64,000 nucleotides of DNA from Lacihabitans sp. LS3-19 (GTDB lineage Bacteria; Bacteroidota; Bacteroidia; Cytophagales; Spirosomataceae). A program made the position numbers and the translations under genes. This document shows positions 42,768-50,817 of the stretch, in pieces. The notes under the pieces were generated by a model. The model was not told the origin of the DNA. It ran no database searches and worked only from the letters and a program-made list of their open reading frames with translations. The stretch is taken from NCBI RefSeq assembly GCF_024343575.1, contig NZ_RJUA01000010.1, positions 1-64,000 of the forward strand. The letters are read 5' to 3'. Each line of letters starts with the position of its first letter. Positions within the stretch are counted from its first letter, which is position 1.

Positions 42768-43850
42768 ATGAAAACATTAAAAGATGGCTCACCTGTCTTG
42801 GTTATCGGTATGGGCAAAGTAGGATCATTGGTCGGCATCCTTCTCAATAAACGATTTACTGTCACTGGTTTAGATAAAAACCCTCCACATTACGACTTTA
42901 AACTTCCTTTTGATATTCTTAAAGGAGATTGTGCTGACCTTACGTTTTTAGAAAAAACAGTAACAAACTATGAGGCCGTAGTTTCTTGCATGCCTTTTTA
43001 TTTGAATTTACCCATAGCAAATATTTGCCATAAAAACAGCATCCACTATTTTGACCTAACAGAAGATGTCCCTACAACACAAGCAATAAGAGAAATGGCG
43101 GCTACTGCTACATCCGTACTTGCTCCTCAGTGTGGTTTGGCTCCAGGATTTATTGGCATAGTTGGAGCAGACCTATGCAAGAGATTTGACAAAATACGCG
43201 ACATAGAGTTGCGAGTGGGAGCTTTACCGCAATTCCCCAATGGTCAGTTGGGTTATTCGTTTACATGGTCGCCTGCAGGCGTAATCAACGAATACATCAA
43301 TGATTGCGAGGTTATCCATAACGGCACAAAAAAGATGGTGCCTGCCCTAGATGGTTTAGAAAAAATATACATCGGCGGCGAGGAGTTTGAGGCTTTTAGT
43401 ACTTCTGGTGGATTAGGTACTATGTGTGAGACTTTTGAAGGAAAAGTGGATACATTGAACTACAAAACTATGCGATATCCAGGTCATTGTGCTTTAATGA
43501 AATTCTTGATTTATGAACTCATTATGAAAAACAACAGGCAGCAACTAGAGCAAATATTAACAAACTCAAAACCGCCAGTACAAGAAGATGTAGTATATGT
43601 GTATGCCGTAGTAGAAGGCTGGAAAAACGAAAAAATAAAACGAGAAGAATATTATAGAGCCTTCAAGCCAATAACAATAGATGGTGAAAAATGGCGGGCC
43701 ATATCTTGGACCACTGCTGCGGCTATAGCAGCTACCGTAGAAATGGTGGCAGATGGCAAACTCTCAAATATTGGCTTTATAAAACAAGAAGAAATAAACT
43801 TTGAAGACTTTTTAAATACCTCTAATGGTTCCTATTATAAATATGATTAA
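42768..43850 (+). CDS. Saccharopine-dehydrogenase-family oxidoreductase
   Basis: 360 residues. The N-terminal Rossmann motif is VLVIGMGKVGSLVG, with a Asp-ending second strand (VTGLDKNP) suggesting NAD(H). DLTEDVPTTQAI, LAPQCGLAPGFIGI and GQLGYSFTWSPAGVINEY match the lysine/saccharopine dehydrogenase-like family that includes L-lysine 6-dehydrogenase and carboxynorspermidine reductase. The exact substrate is unknown; amine or amino-acid catabolism is the best guess. Its last 8 bases overlap the start of the next gene. Confidence 0.85.
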   Translation: MKTLKDGSPVLVIGMGKVGSLVGILLNKRFTVTGLDKNPPHYDFKLPFDILKGDCADLTFLEKTVTNYEAVVSCMPFYLNLPIANICHKNSIHYFDLTEDVPTTQAIREMAATATSVLAPQCGLAPGFIGIVGADLCKRFDKIRDIELRVGALPQFPNGQLGYSFTWSPAGVINEYINDCEVIHNGTKKMVPALDGLEKIYIGGEEFEAFSTSGGLGTMCETFEGKVDTLNYKTMRYPGHCALMKFLIYELIMKNNRQQLEQILTNSKPPVQEDVVYVYAVVEGWKNEKIKREEYYRAFKPITIDGEKWRAISWTTAAAIAATVEMVADGKLSNIGFIKQEEINFEDFLNTSNGSYYKYD

Positions 43851-44556
43851 GAAACTTTTGCTTATTTTTCTAGTTCCTACAGGTCTTTCAGCTCAAAAAC
43901 TTACAGCCTTTGATATTGTATCTAAAAGTATTTATGCACATGACCCTTTCAATAATTTTGAAAAATTCGAAGGTATATTCAACTACCAAATCGTAAGAGA
44001 CAAGCAAGCAACTAGAAATTTTACCCTTGCTTTTAATAAGCCAAAAGATAGTTTTGAATATATTGTAAATACAGATTCAGTCTCATTTAAACAAAAAATA
44101 AAAAAAGGCAAATGCTATTTGGAAGCAAATAATAGAAAGAAGATTTCTTCTGACTTAATCAAGAAATACGATATTACTTGTGAAAGAACGCAATACCTTG
44201 AAAAAGTGTACAATTATTTATTTGGTCTGCCATTCAAACTAAAAGACCCAGGGGTTATAATAAGTGAGCAGTATTCAGAAAAGTTTTTTAATGGAAAAAC
44301 AAGATATGAAATTGCTGTGGAATTTGAGAAAAACACTGGTACTGACCATTGGTATTTCTATTTCGATAAAAAGGATTTTTTATTAGCAGGTTATAAATTC
44401 CACCACGATATTTCAAAAAAAGACGGAGAATTTATATATCTAAGTGATTATGAAAAATTTAATGGAATCATAATGCCCAAAACAAAAAAATGGCATTGGA
44501 ATCAAACGAGTGAACATTTTAGAACAGATAAATTAGAAATAGTCGATAAAAAATAA
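43843..44556 (+). CDS. DUF6503-like exported protein
   Basis: 237 residues from the ATG at 43843, which overlaps the preceding stop by 8 bp (a start at 43825 is less likely). The signal peptide is KKLLLIFLVPTGLSAQ. The mature part is rich in beta strands, like outer-membrane-lipoprotein-type carriers, with HWYFYFDKKDFLLAGYKF and SDYEKFNGIIMPKTKKW, which resemble DUF6503 proteins of Bacteroidota. Function unknown. Coupled translation with the dehydrogenase is the only context clue. Confidence 0.75.
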   Translation: MIKKLLLIFLVPTGLSAQKLTAFDIVSKSIYAHDPFNNFEKFEGIFNYQIVRDKQATRNFTLAFNKPKDSFEYIVNTDSVSFKQKIKKGKCYLEANNRKKISSDLIKKYDITCERTQYLEKVYNYLFGLPFKLKDPGVIISEQYSEKFFNGKTRYEIAVEFEKNTGTDHWYFYFDKKDFLLAGYKFHHDISKKDGEFIYLSDYEKFNGIIMPKTKKWHWNQTSEHFRTDKLEIVDKK

Positions 44557-44578
44557 AAGGGGCTAAACGCCCCTTTTT
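44555..44578. terminator. Bidirectional terminator between DUF6503-like gene and lon
   Basis: AAAAGGGGC, loop TAAAC, GCCCCTTTTT. The A and T tracts on both sides let it serve both convergent genes; it begins within the last codon of the plus-strand gene and ends 7 bp before the lon stop. Confidence 0.92.
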
Positions 44579-44584
44579 GATATT

Positions 44585-47062
44585 TTATGCTAACTCTTTC
44601 TTTACTTCTTCAGGAAAACTAAAAATTATTGGTTTCTTGACTTTCTCTTTTAGAAGAGCTATTTCTAAAACTTCTTCCACATAACTTACATAGTGAAAAG
44701 TAAGACCTTTGGTGTACTCCGCCCCTATTTCTTCTACGTCTTTTTGGTTTTTGTAGCACATCACTATTTCTTTAATATTTGCTCTTTTTGCAGCTAATAT
44801 TTTTTCTTTTATACCTCCAACAGGCAACACTTTCCCTCTTAGAGTAGTTTCACCTGTCATCGCCATGTCTTTTTTGATTTTCCTCTGCGTAAATATCGAC
44901 GCCATAGAAACTAGCATGGTTATACCAGCCGATGGACCGTCTTTTGGTACAGCACCTTGCGGAACGTGAATATGAAGATCATAATTAGAGAAAACTCTAT
45001 AATCAATACCCAAATCTTCAGCGTGAGATTTTAGATAAGAAAGAGCAGTCACTGCCGACTCTTTCATGACATCACCTAATTGTCCTGAAAGCGTCAAAGC
45101 ACCCTTTCCTTTGCTAAGGTTCGATTCTATGAAAAGAATATCACCACCCACTGGCGTCCAAGCCAATCCTGTTACTACTCCGGCAAGTTCATTGCCTTCA
45201 TACAAGTCTTTATCAAATATAGGCTGACCTAATAATTTCTCAATATCGGCTTCTTTTACCAAAGGATTGTATTCCTCTTCCATAGCTACAAACTTCGCTA
45301 TTTTCCTAACTAGGCTACCCAATTTGTGCTCTAAGCTTCTAACACCTGACTCTCTGGTATATCCTTCTATTAATTTTACTATTGCAGCATTGTTGATTTT
45401 GAACATTTCTGGTTTAAGTCCATGAAGTTCAATTTGTTTAGGTAAAAGATGGCGTTTGGCTATCTCCAATTTTTCTTCTACGGTATATCCGCTCAACTCA
45501 ATAATTTCCATTCTGTCTCGAAGTGCAGGTTGAATAGTATCCAAAGAGTTTGCTGTGGCAATAAATAAGACCTTGGACAAATCATAATCAACTTCTAAAT
45601 AATTATCTTTAAAAGCACTGTTTTGTTCTGGATCTAAAACTTCTAACAGGGCACTCGAAGGATCACCTCGGTGGTCTCGAGAGATTTTGTCTATTTCATC
45701 CAAAATAAAAACTGGATTACTTTTTTTAGCTTTTTGGATATTGTTAATGATTTTGCCAGGCATAGCACCTATGTAGGTCTTTCTATGTCCACGAATTTCG
45801 GCTTCATCATGTACACCGCCAAGAGCCATTCTTACATACTCCCTGCCCAAGGCTTTGGCTATTGATTTCCCCAAAGAAGTCTTTCCAACTCCTGGAGGGC
45901 CATATAAACATAGCAAAGGAGCTTTCATGTCATTTCTGAGTTTTAGCACAGCTAAATACTCCAATATACGCTCTTTCACTTTTTGCAATCCAAAATGATC
46001 GCCGTCTAAAATCCTTTTGGCACGAGAAAGTGAAAAATTATCTTTACTGTATTCATTCCAAGGCAAATCAACCAGAAGCTCAGCATAACCCAACGAAACA
46101 CCATATTCTGGGGCCATTGAATTCATACGCATGATCTTATTAAGTTCTTTGTTGAAATGTTCATTGATTTCAGGCGACCATTTCTTTTTGGCACCTTTAG
46201 CTCTTAATTTATCTACCTCTTGATCAGGAGATTCTTGCCCCAATTCTTCTTGAAGGACCTTAATTTGCTGACGTAAGTAATATTCTTTTTGTTGTTGGTC
46301 AATATCAGAAGTAGCTTTACTTTGGATATCTTTTTTGATTTCCAAAACTTGAACTTCCTTCAGCATATGCTCAAGAAGCTTAACCGCTTGATCATATCCG
46401 TCAAAAGTTTCTAGAAGCAATTGCTTATCCGAAATACCGATATTAAGATTTGACGATAGAAAGTGCGTCAAAAAATTAGGCGTATCAATATTATTTATGG
46501 CAATTTGAGCATCTCTAGGAATTTCTGGATTCAGATTCAAAATATTCAAAGCCGCTTCTTTTAAGCTAGAAATCAAAGCTTTGGTTTCCTTCTTTTTGGG
46601 ATTCGGAAATTTATCCTCAATATATTCAACTTTAGCAGTTAAATAAGGCTCTAATTTTGTAAATTCTTCAACTTTAAACCTCCTTCTTCCCTGCAAAATG
46701 ATAGTAACATTGCCATCAGGCAACACAATCATTTTCAAAATATGAGCTATTGTTCCTACTTTGTACAAATCATCCACAGTAGGCTCGTCATTGGTTTGAC
46801 GAACTTGGGAAATTATGCCCAAGGTTTTGTCACCTTTGTAGGCTTTCTTAACGAGTTTAGTGCCTTTGGTACGTGTTACAGTAACAGGAATTACAATTCC
46901 AGGAAAAAGCACGGTGTTTCTTAAAGGTAGAATTGGAAGTTCGGTAGGTAAATTATTATCATCCTCCATCACTTCATCAGGCGGGGCGATTTCAATCATC
47001 TCCACGCTCTCAATGTTTTTCCCTGAAAGACCAATATTATTAAAATTTTCGAAATCTAGCAT
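44585..47062 (-). CDS. lon: ATP-dependent protease Lon
   Basis: 825 residues with all LonA parts: an N-terminal substrate-binding domain (LPILPLRNTVLFPG), coiled coil (YYLRQQIKVLQEELG), AAA+ module with Walker A GPPGVGKT and Walker B VFILDEIDK, and a protease domain with the Ser-Lys dyad S711 (PKDGPSAGIT) and K754 (GGIKEK), spaced 43 as in E. coli Lon. It degrades misfolded and regulatory proteins in the cytoplasm. It is monocistronic, and an inverted repeat lies just upstream of its start. Confidence 0.97.
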   Translation of the reverse strand: MLDFENFNNIGLSGKNIESVEMIEIAPPDEVMEDDNNLPTELPILPLRNTVLFPGIVIPVTVTRTKGTKLVKKAYKGDKTLGIISQVRQTNDEPTVDDLYKVGTIAHILKMIVLPDGNVTIILQGRRRFKVEEFTKLEPYLTAKVEYIEDKFPNPKKKETKALISSLKEAALNILNLNPEIPRDAQIAINNIDTPNFLTHFLSSNLNIGISDKQLLLETFDGYDQAVKLLEHMLKEVQVLEIKKDIQSKATSDIDQQQKEYYLRQQIKVLQEELGQESPDQEVDKLRAKGAKKKWSPEINEHFNKELNKIMRMNSMAPEYGVSLGYAELLVDLPWNEYSKDNFSLSRAKRILDGDHFGLQKVKERILEYLAVLKLRNDMKAPLLCLYGPPGVGKTSLGKSIAKALGREYVRMALGGVHDEAEIRGHRKTYIGAMPGKIINNIQKAKKSNPVFILDEIDKISRDHRGDPSSALLEVLDPEQNSAFKDNYLEVDYDLSKVLFIATANSLDTIQPALRDRMEIIELSGYTVEEKLEIAKRHLLPKQIELHGLKPEMFKINNAAIVKLIEGYTRESGVRSLEHKLGSLVRKIAKFVAMEEEYNPLVKEADIEKLLGQPIFDKDLYEGNELAGVVTGLAWTPVGGDILFIESNLSKGKGALTLSGQLGDVMKESAVTALSYLKSHAEDLGIDYRVFSNYDLHIHVPQGAVPKDGPSAGITMLVSMASIFTQRKIKKDMAMTGETTLRGKVLPVGGIKEKILAAKRANIKEIVMCYKNQKDVEEIGAEYTKGLTFHYVSYVEEVLEIALLKEKVKKPIIFSFPEEVKKELA

Positions 47063-47070
47063 TAATGTTA

Positions 47071-47103
47071 TGTCAATATGTCAAACGGAATATTTGACTT
47101 GTC
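47071..47103. promoter_or_regulatory. Candidate operator upstream of lon
   Basis: GTCAAA (47080-47085) and TTTGAC (47093-47098) form an inverted repeat with a 7-bp spacer, 18-36 bp before the lon ATG. A further TGTCAA half-site lies at 47071 and a GTCAAAC copy near 47129. Arms of six bases can arise by chance, so this is tentative. The rest of the 293-bp spacer also holds a short TGCCATG/CATGGCA hairpin near 47140-47162. Confidence 0.35.
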
Positions 47104-47355
47104 TATCCAATTTTGGTTAGTTATAATCGTCAAACCCTATGCCATGGGAGTTTTTCATGGCAAAATGGCAGACTTTTCATCGAAGTAAAGGTACAAATGT
47201 TTTTTAAATCTTAAAAAGATTCCTGAAAATTCATATCTAATGGTATAATTAAAGAAAAATAATTCAAAACATATATTTAAATAATTGACTATAAGTAATT
47301 TAAAAATACTAAAAACTATAATAATTGAAGCAGAAACAACCTGACAATTATGTCT

Positions 47356-48111
47356 TTAGATTCGCATAGAAATACCTTTATTGGCCAAATATTGTTTTAA
47401 ATCAGGAATAGGAATTTCTCTAAAATGAAAAATGCTAGCTGCTAGGCCTGCATCAGCTTTTCCCTTTGTAAAAACTTCATGAAAATGCTCCATATTTCCA
47501 GCACCTCCAGAAGCTATTACTGGAATGTGCAAATTTTCGGAAACGAATGAAGTGATGTCTATTGAGAAACCATTTTTTGTACCGTCAGCATCCATAGAAG
47601 TTAGCAAAATTTCACCTGCACCCAACTCTTCCACCTGCTTTACCCATTCTCTCGTATTCAAAGAAGTCGGTTTTCTACCACCATGTGTATGTACAATATC
47701 TACTCCATCTACATATCTTGTGTCTACTGCCACAACAATACACTGACTACCAAACTCTTTAGCGAGTTGATATACCAAATCCGGATTCCTAACAGCCGAA
47801 GAATTTATAGAAACTTTGTCTGCACCAGCATTTAACAATTTAGAAACGTCCGAAATACTGCCTATACCTCCTCCAACTGTAAATGGAATATTGACAGCAT
47901 GTGCAACTTTATTTACGAGGTCAAGTAGCGTTTTACGCTCTTCTACAGTAGCCGTTATGTCCAAAAACACCAATTCGTCGGCACCTTCTTTGGCATAAAT
48001 TGCAGCAAGTTCTACGGGGTCACCTGCATCTCTTAAATCTACAAAGTTGGTCCCTTTTACAGTTCGACCTTCTTTGATATCTAAGCAAGGAATTATTCTT
48101 TTAGTTAACAT
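47356..48111 (-). CDS. hisF: Imidazole glycerol phosphate synthase, cyclase subunit HisF
   Basis: 251 residues, a (beta-alpha)8 barrel with the two catalytic Asp regions [15 protein letters not shown] and [11 protein letters not shown], and phosphate sites TVGGGIGS and ASGGAGN. It uses ammonia from HisH to close the imidazole ring in histidine synthesis, releasing AICAR. Its start overlaps the end of hisA by 7 bp, so hisH-hisA-hisF form a coupled operon. hisI/hisIE is not seen downstream within 290 bp and must be elsewhere. Confidence 0.97.
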   Translation of the reverse strand: MLTKRIIPCLDIKEGRTVKGTNFVDLRDAGDPVELAAIYAKEGADELVFLDITATVEERKTLLDLVNKVAHAVNIPFTVGGGIGSISDVSKLLNAGADKVSINSSAVRNPDLVYQLAKEFGSQCIVVAVDTRYVDGVDIVHTHGGRKPTSLNTREWVKQVEELGAGEILLTSMDADGTKNGFSIDITSFVSENLHIPVIASGGAGNMEHFHEVFTKGKADAGLAASIFHFREIPIPDLKQYLANKGISMRI

Positions 48112-48827
48112 AAAAACTTCTGAAGATCTTTTAAATCAATTTTACCTTCGTAAATCGCTTTTCCTACTATCACACCAAAAATACCTTCTTCATTTAATTG
48201 CTCAATGTCAGACATTTGGCTTACACCTCCACTCGCAATAACCTTTAAATCAGGAAATTGATTTTGCATTTTTTCATACAAATCAAAAGATGGGCCCGGC
48301 AAAAGACCATCTTTGGCTACATCTGTACTAATGGTATATTTTATTCCTTTGCTGATATAGTCTTTTAAAAAATCGAAAATAGAAACCTCTGTAGATTCTT
48401 GCCAGCCAGAAATTGCTATTTTTTCATCTTTCGCGTCTGCCCCTAAAATTATTTTTTCGGAACCGTAAGTTTCTAACCAACCCAAAAACATTTCAGCGTT
48501 TTTGATGGCAATACTTCCACCAGTTATCATTTTAGCACCAAAATCAAAGGCTTTTTGAATATCTTCATTGGACTGTATTCCACCTCCAAAATCAATAATT
48601 AGCCTAGTATTGTTTGCTATTTTCTCTAAAACTTTATGATTGATAATTTTCTTTTGCTTAGCCCCATCCAAATCTACCAAATGTAGCCTTTTTATGCCAG
48701 CATCCGCAAATTCCTTCGCCACTTCAAGTGGGTCTTCATTGTAGATTTTCTTTTGTGCATAATCGCCTTGCGTAAGCCTAACACACTTACCATCAATAAT
48801 ATCTATAGCAGGTATTACCTCTATCAT
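48105..48827 (-). CDS. hisA: Phosphoribosylformimino-AICAR ribotide isomerase HisA
   Basis: 240 residues, a half-barrel-duplicated TIM barrel with the catalytic Asp in [15 protein letters not shown] and Asp in [10 protein letters not shown], and phosphate sites DFGGGIQS and ASGGVS. It isomerises ProFAR to PRFAR, the substrate of HisF/HisH. It overlaps hisH by 4 bp and hisF by 7 bp. Confidence 0.97.
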   Translation of the reverse strand: MIEVIPAIDIIDGKCVRLTQGDYAQKKIYNEDPLEVAKEFADAGIKRLHLVDLDGAKQKKIINHKVLEKIANNTRLIIDFGGGIQSNEDIQKAFDFGAKMITGGSIAIKNAEMFLGWLETYGSEKIILGADAKDEKIAISGWQESTEVSIFDFLKDYISKGIKYTISTDVAKDGLLPGPSFDLYEKMQNQFPDLKVIASGGVSQMSDIEQLNEEGIFGVIVGKAIYEGKIDLKDLQKFLC

Positions 48828-49420
48828 AATTCTAAAAAGTTTTTAAATATTTGCTGTCCTACTTCGCCACTTATTTCTGAATGAAACTGGCAAGCGTAAA
48901 AATTATCTTTCTGTAGCATAGCTGAATATTCCAAAACATAGTCTGTTTTGGCTACAGTAAACTCAGAAAGTGGAGCATAGAAACTGTGATTATAATATAC
49001 ATAAGAATGTTCTTTTACATCTCTACAAATTGACGATTGAATATCATAAATATCATTCCAACCTGTTTGGGGTATTTTCAAACCTAGTTCTTTAGGAAAC
49101 TTAAGAATCGGCACATTAAAAACACCTAAACATTCTGTATCGCTTTCTTCAGAATAATCGCATAACAATTGCATTCCTACACATGTACCAAGGAAAGGCT
49201 GCTTAAGACCTGGGATTAATTTATCCAAACCAGTTTCCTTTAAACTTTTCATGGCAGACCCAGCCTCTCCTACTCCTGGAAATATAATTTTATTGGCATT
49301 TTGAATTTTTTCAGGGTCGTCTGTGAGCTCATAAGTAGCTCCTATTCGCTCCAAAGCTATAATGACTGACATTATATTGCCCGCATTATATTTTATGATG
49401 GAAATCTCTGGTTTAATCAT
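48824..49420 (-). CDS. hisH: Imidazole glycerol phosphate synthase, glutamine amidotransferase subunit HisH
   Basis: 198 residues. The class I amidotransferase nucleophile is in FLGTCVGMQLLCDYSEE, and the His-Glu part of the triad is in QFHSEISG. ISIIKYNAGNIMSV opens the protein. It hydrolyses glutamine and passes ammonia to HisF. It is the first gene of the visible hisHAF operon, and a hairpin resembling an intrinsic terminator lies 56-73 bp upstream of the start on its own strand. Confidence 0.96.
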   Translation of the reverse strand: MIKPEISIIKYNAGNIMSVIIALERIGATYELTDDPEKIQNANKIIFPGVGEAGSAMKSLKETGLDKLIPGLKQPFLGTCVGMQLLCDYSEESDTECLGVFNVPILKFPKELGLKIPQTGWNDIYDIQSSICRDVKEHSYVYYNHSFYAPLSEFTVAKTDYVLEYSAMLQKDNFYACQFHSEISGEVGQQIFKNFLEL

Positions 49421-49462
49421 TTCACAAAAATACGTCTCATTTCTTTGCGAGCCATGCTATTA

Positions 49463-49493
49463 ATAAAAAATAAAACCCGACTAATTTGTCGGG
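49463..49493 (-). terminator. Terminator-like hairpin in the hisH leader (possible attenuator)
   Basis: Read on the minus strand, CCCGAC, loop AAATTA, GTCGGG is followed by TTTTATTTTTT, the layout of an intrinsic terminator. No minus-strand gene lies upstream that it could end, since the neighbour is divergent. It therefore sits in the his operon leader or is a leftover. Confidence 0.5.
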
Positions 49494-49706
49494 CCTATTT
49501 GTTCGCTAAATTTGTCAGGAAAAAATCTTTCGTGTAATGGATTGATTATTAATATATTTTGCAAAATAAATTATACTTATTCCAATTCCAAAATATAAAT
49601 GCAATTAATCTTCAAAAAATTAACATTCTTGGACTAATTAATAGAAATAATACAATAAATATAATATTAATGTAATTGCCAATTAGGTAATTGTAGTTTA
49701 AATAAA

Positions 49707-49715
49707 TAAATTTGC
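49707..49715 (+). promoter_or_regulatory. -7 promoter element of the polyprenyl synthase gene
   Basis: TAAATTTGC is a full match to the extended consensus TAnnTTTGc, 53 bp before the ATG. Confidence 0.5.
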
Positions 49716-49768
49716 CCAAATTTATATACCTATTAAACCTTACATTTCGCGTAAGAGAAAAAGCTTAA

Positions 49769-50743
49769 ATGGCCATTTCAATTGATGAAATACAAGCTCC
49801 GATTTCGGAAGAAATGAAAAGTTTCGAGAAGAAATTCAGGAATTCGATGAAAACCAATGTAATGCTTCTTGACCAAATCATGAAGTATATCATTCACCGC
49901 AAAGGAAAACAAATCCGACCAATGTTTGTCTTTCTTACGGCAGGCACTGTGGGCAAAATCTCAGATTCAACTTTCAGAGGAGCCGCTTTAATAGAACTTG
50001 TTCATACTGCTTCTTTAGTCCATGACGACGTAGTTGATGACTCCAACTATCGTAGAGGTTTCTTTTCCATAAATGCACTTTGGAAAAACAAAATAGCCGT
50101 TTTGGTGGGTGATTTCCTATTAAGTAAAGGTTTAGATTTAAGTCTTAAACACAAAGATTATGACTTGATGGAGATTGTTAACAATGCTGTGAAGGAAATG
50201 AGCGAAGGCGAACTTTTACAAATAGAAAAAGCAAGGAAACTTGACATTACTGAAGATATTTATTTTGATGTAATAAGACAAAAAACTGCCTCCTTGATAG
50301 CTTCTTGCTGTGCTGTTGGTGCTGCTTCTACTGGAGCAAAAGCCGAAGAAATTGAAAAAGCGAGACTATTGGGTGAAAAAATCGGTATGGCTTTTCAAAT
50401 CAAAGACGATTTGTTTGATTTTGGAACTGACGAAATTGGAAAACCAACTGGTATAGATATCAAAGAAAAAAAAATGACTTTGCCATTGATATATGCCTTA
50501 AATAATACCTCTTGGCTTACCAAACGAAAAATAATCAACCTCATCAAAAATCAATCTAATAAGCCTTCGAAAGTAATGGAAGTGATTGAGTTTGTAAAAG
50601 GCTCTGGTGGAATTGAATACACCAAAAAAGTAATGCAAAGTTTTGTAGATCAAGCTTATGAAATCCTGGATTCTTTTCCTGAATCAATACATAAGAATTC
50701 ACTTAAAAATTTGGTTCAGTTTACGATAGAAAGAACAAAATAA
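49769..50743 (+). CDS. Polyprenyl (all-trans) diphosphate synthase
   Basis: 324 residues. The first Asp-rich motif is VHDDVVDDSNYRRG and the second is FQIKDDLFDFGTDEIGKP, with GKQIRPMFVFL upstream. It condenses isopentenyl diphosphate units in trans, probably giving the side chain of menaquinone (octaprenyl/heptaprenyl class, IspB-like). Chain length cannot be read safely: residues before the first motif (ALIELVHTASL) are small, in line with a long product. Monocistronic, with its own promoter and terminator. Confidence 0.92.
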   Translation: MAISIDEIQAPISEEMKSFEKKFRNSMKTNVMLLDQIMKYIIHRKGKQIRPMFVFLTAGTVGKISDSTFRGAALIELVHTASLVHDDVVDDSNYRRGFFSINALWKNKIAVLVGDFLLSKGLDLSLKHKDYDLMEIVNNAVKEMSEGELLQIEKARKLDITEDIYFDVIRQKTASLIASCCAVGAASTGAKAEEIEKARLLGEKIGMAFQIKDDLFDFGTDEIGKPTGIDIKEKKMTLPLIYALNNTSWLTKRKIINLIKNQSNKPSKVMEVIEFVKGSGGIEYTKKVMQSFVDQAYEILDSFPESIHKNSLKNLVQFTIERTK

Positions 50744-50768
50744 ATCTTATTCGTCAAAAATACTTCAT

Positions 50769-50795
50769 AAAAAAAGCCCTAAAAAGGGCTTTTTT
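50769..50795. terminator. Bidirectional terminator, polyprenyl synthase / prc
   Basis: AAAAAAAGCCCT, loop AAAA, AGGGCTTTTTT. The perfect stem with A and T tracts serves both convergent genes. Confidence 0.93.
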
Positions 50796-50817
50796 CATTA
50801 TCAATACCATTCTTGAT

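Larger units (their letters stand above)
49421..49768. other. Divergent spacer between hisH and the polyprenyl synthase gene
   Basis: 348 bp, very AT-rich. It contains the hairpin at 49476-49493 (minus-strand terminator-like) and the -7 element at 49707 for the plus-strand gene. Apart from these I see no RNA gene, and no His-rich leader peptide. Confidence 0.5.

Noticed and set aside
49418-49456. 12-codon frame (MARKEMRRIFVK) whose stop overlaps the hisH start
   Set aside because: It contains no His codons and is too short to support as a leader peptide; the overlap could be chance.
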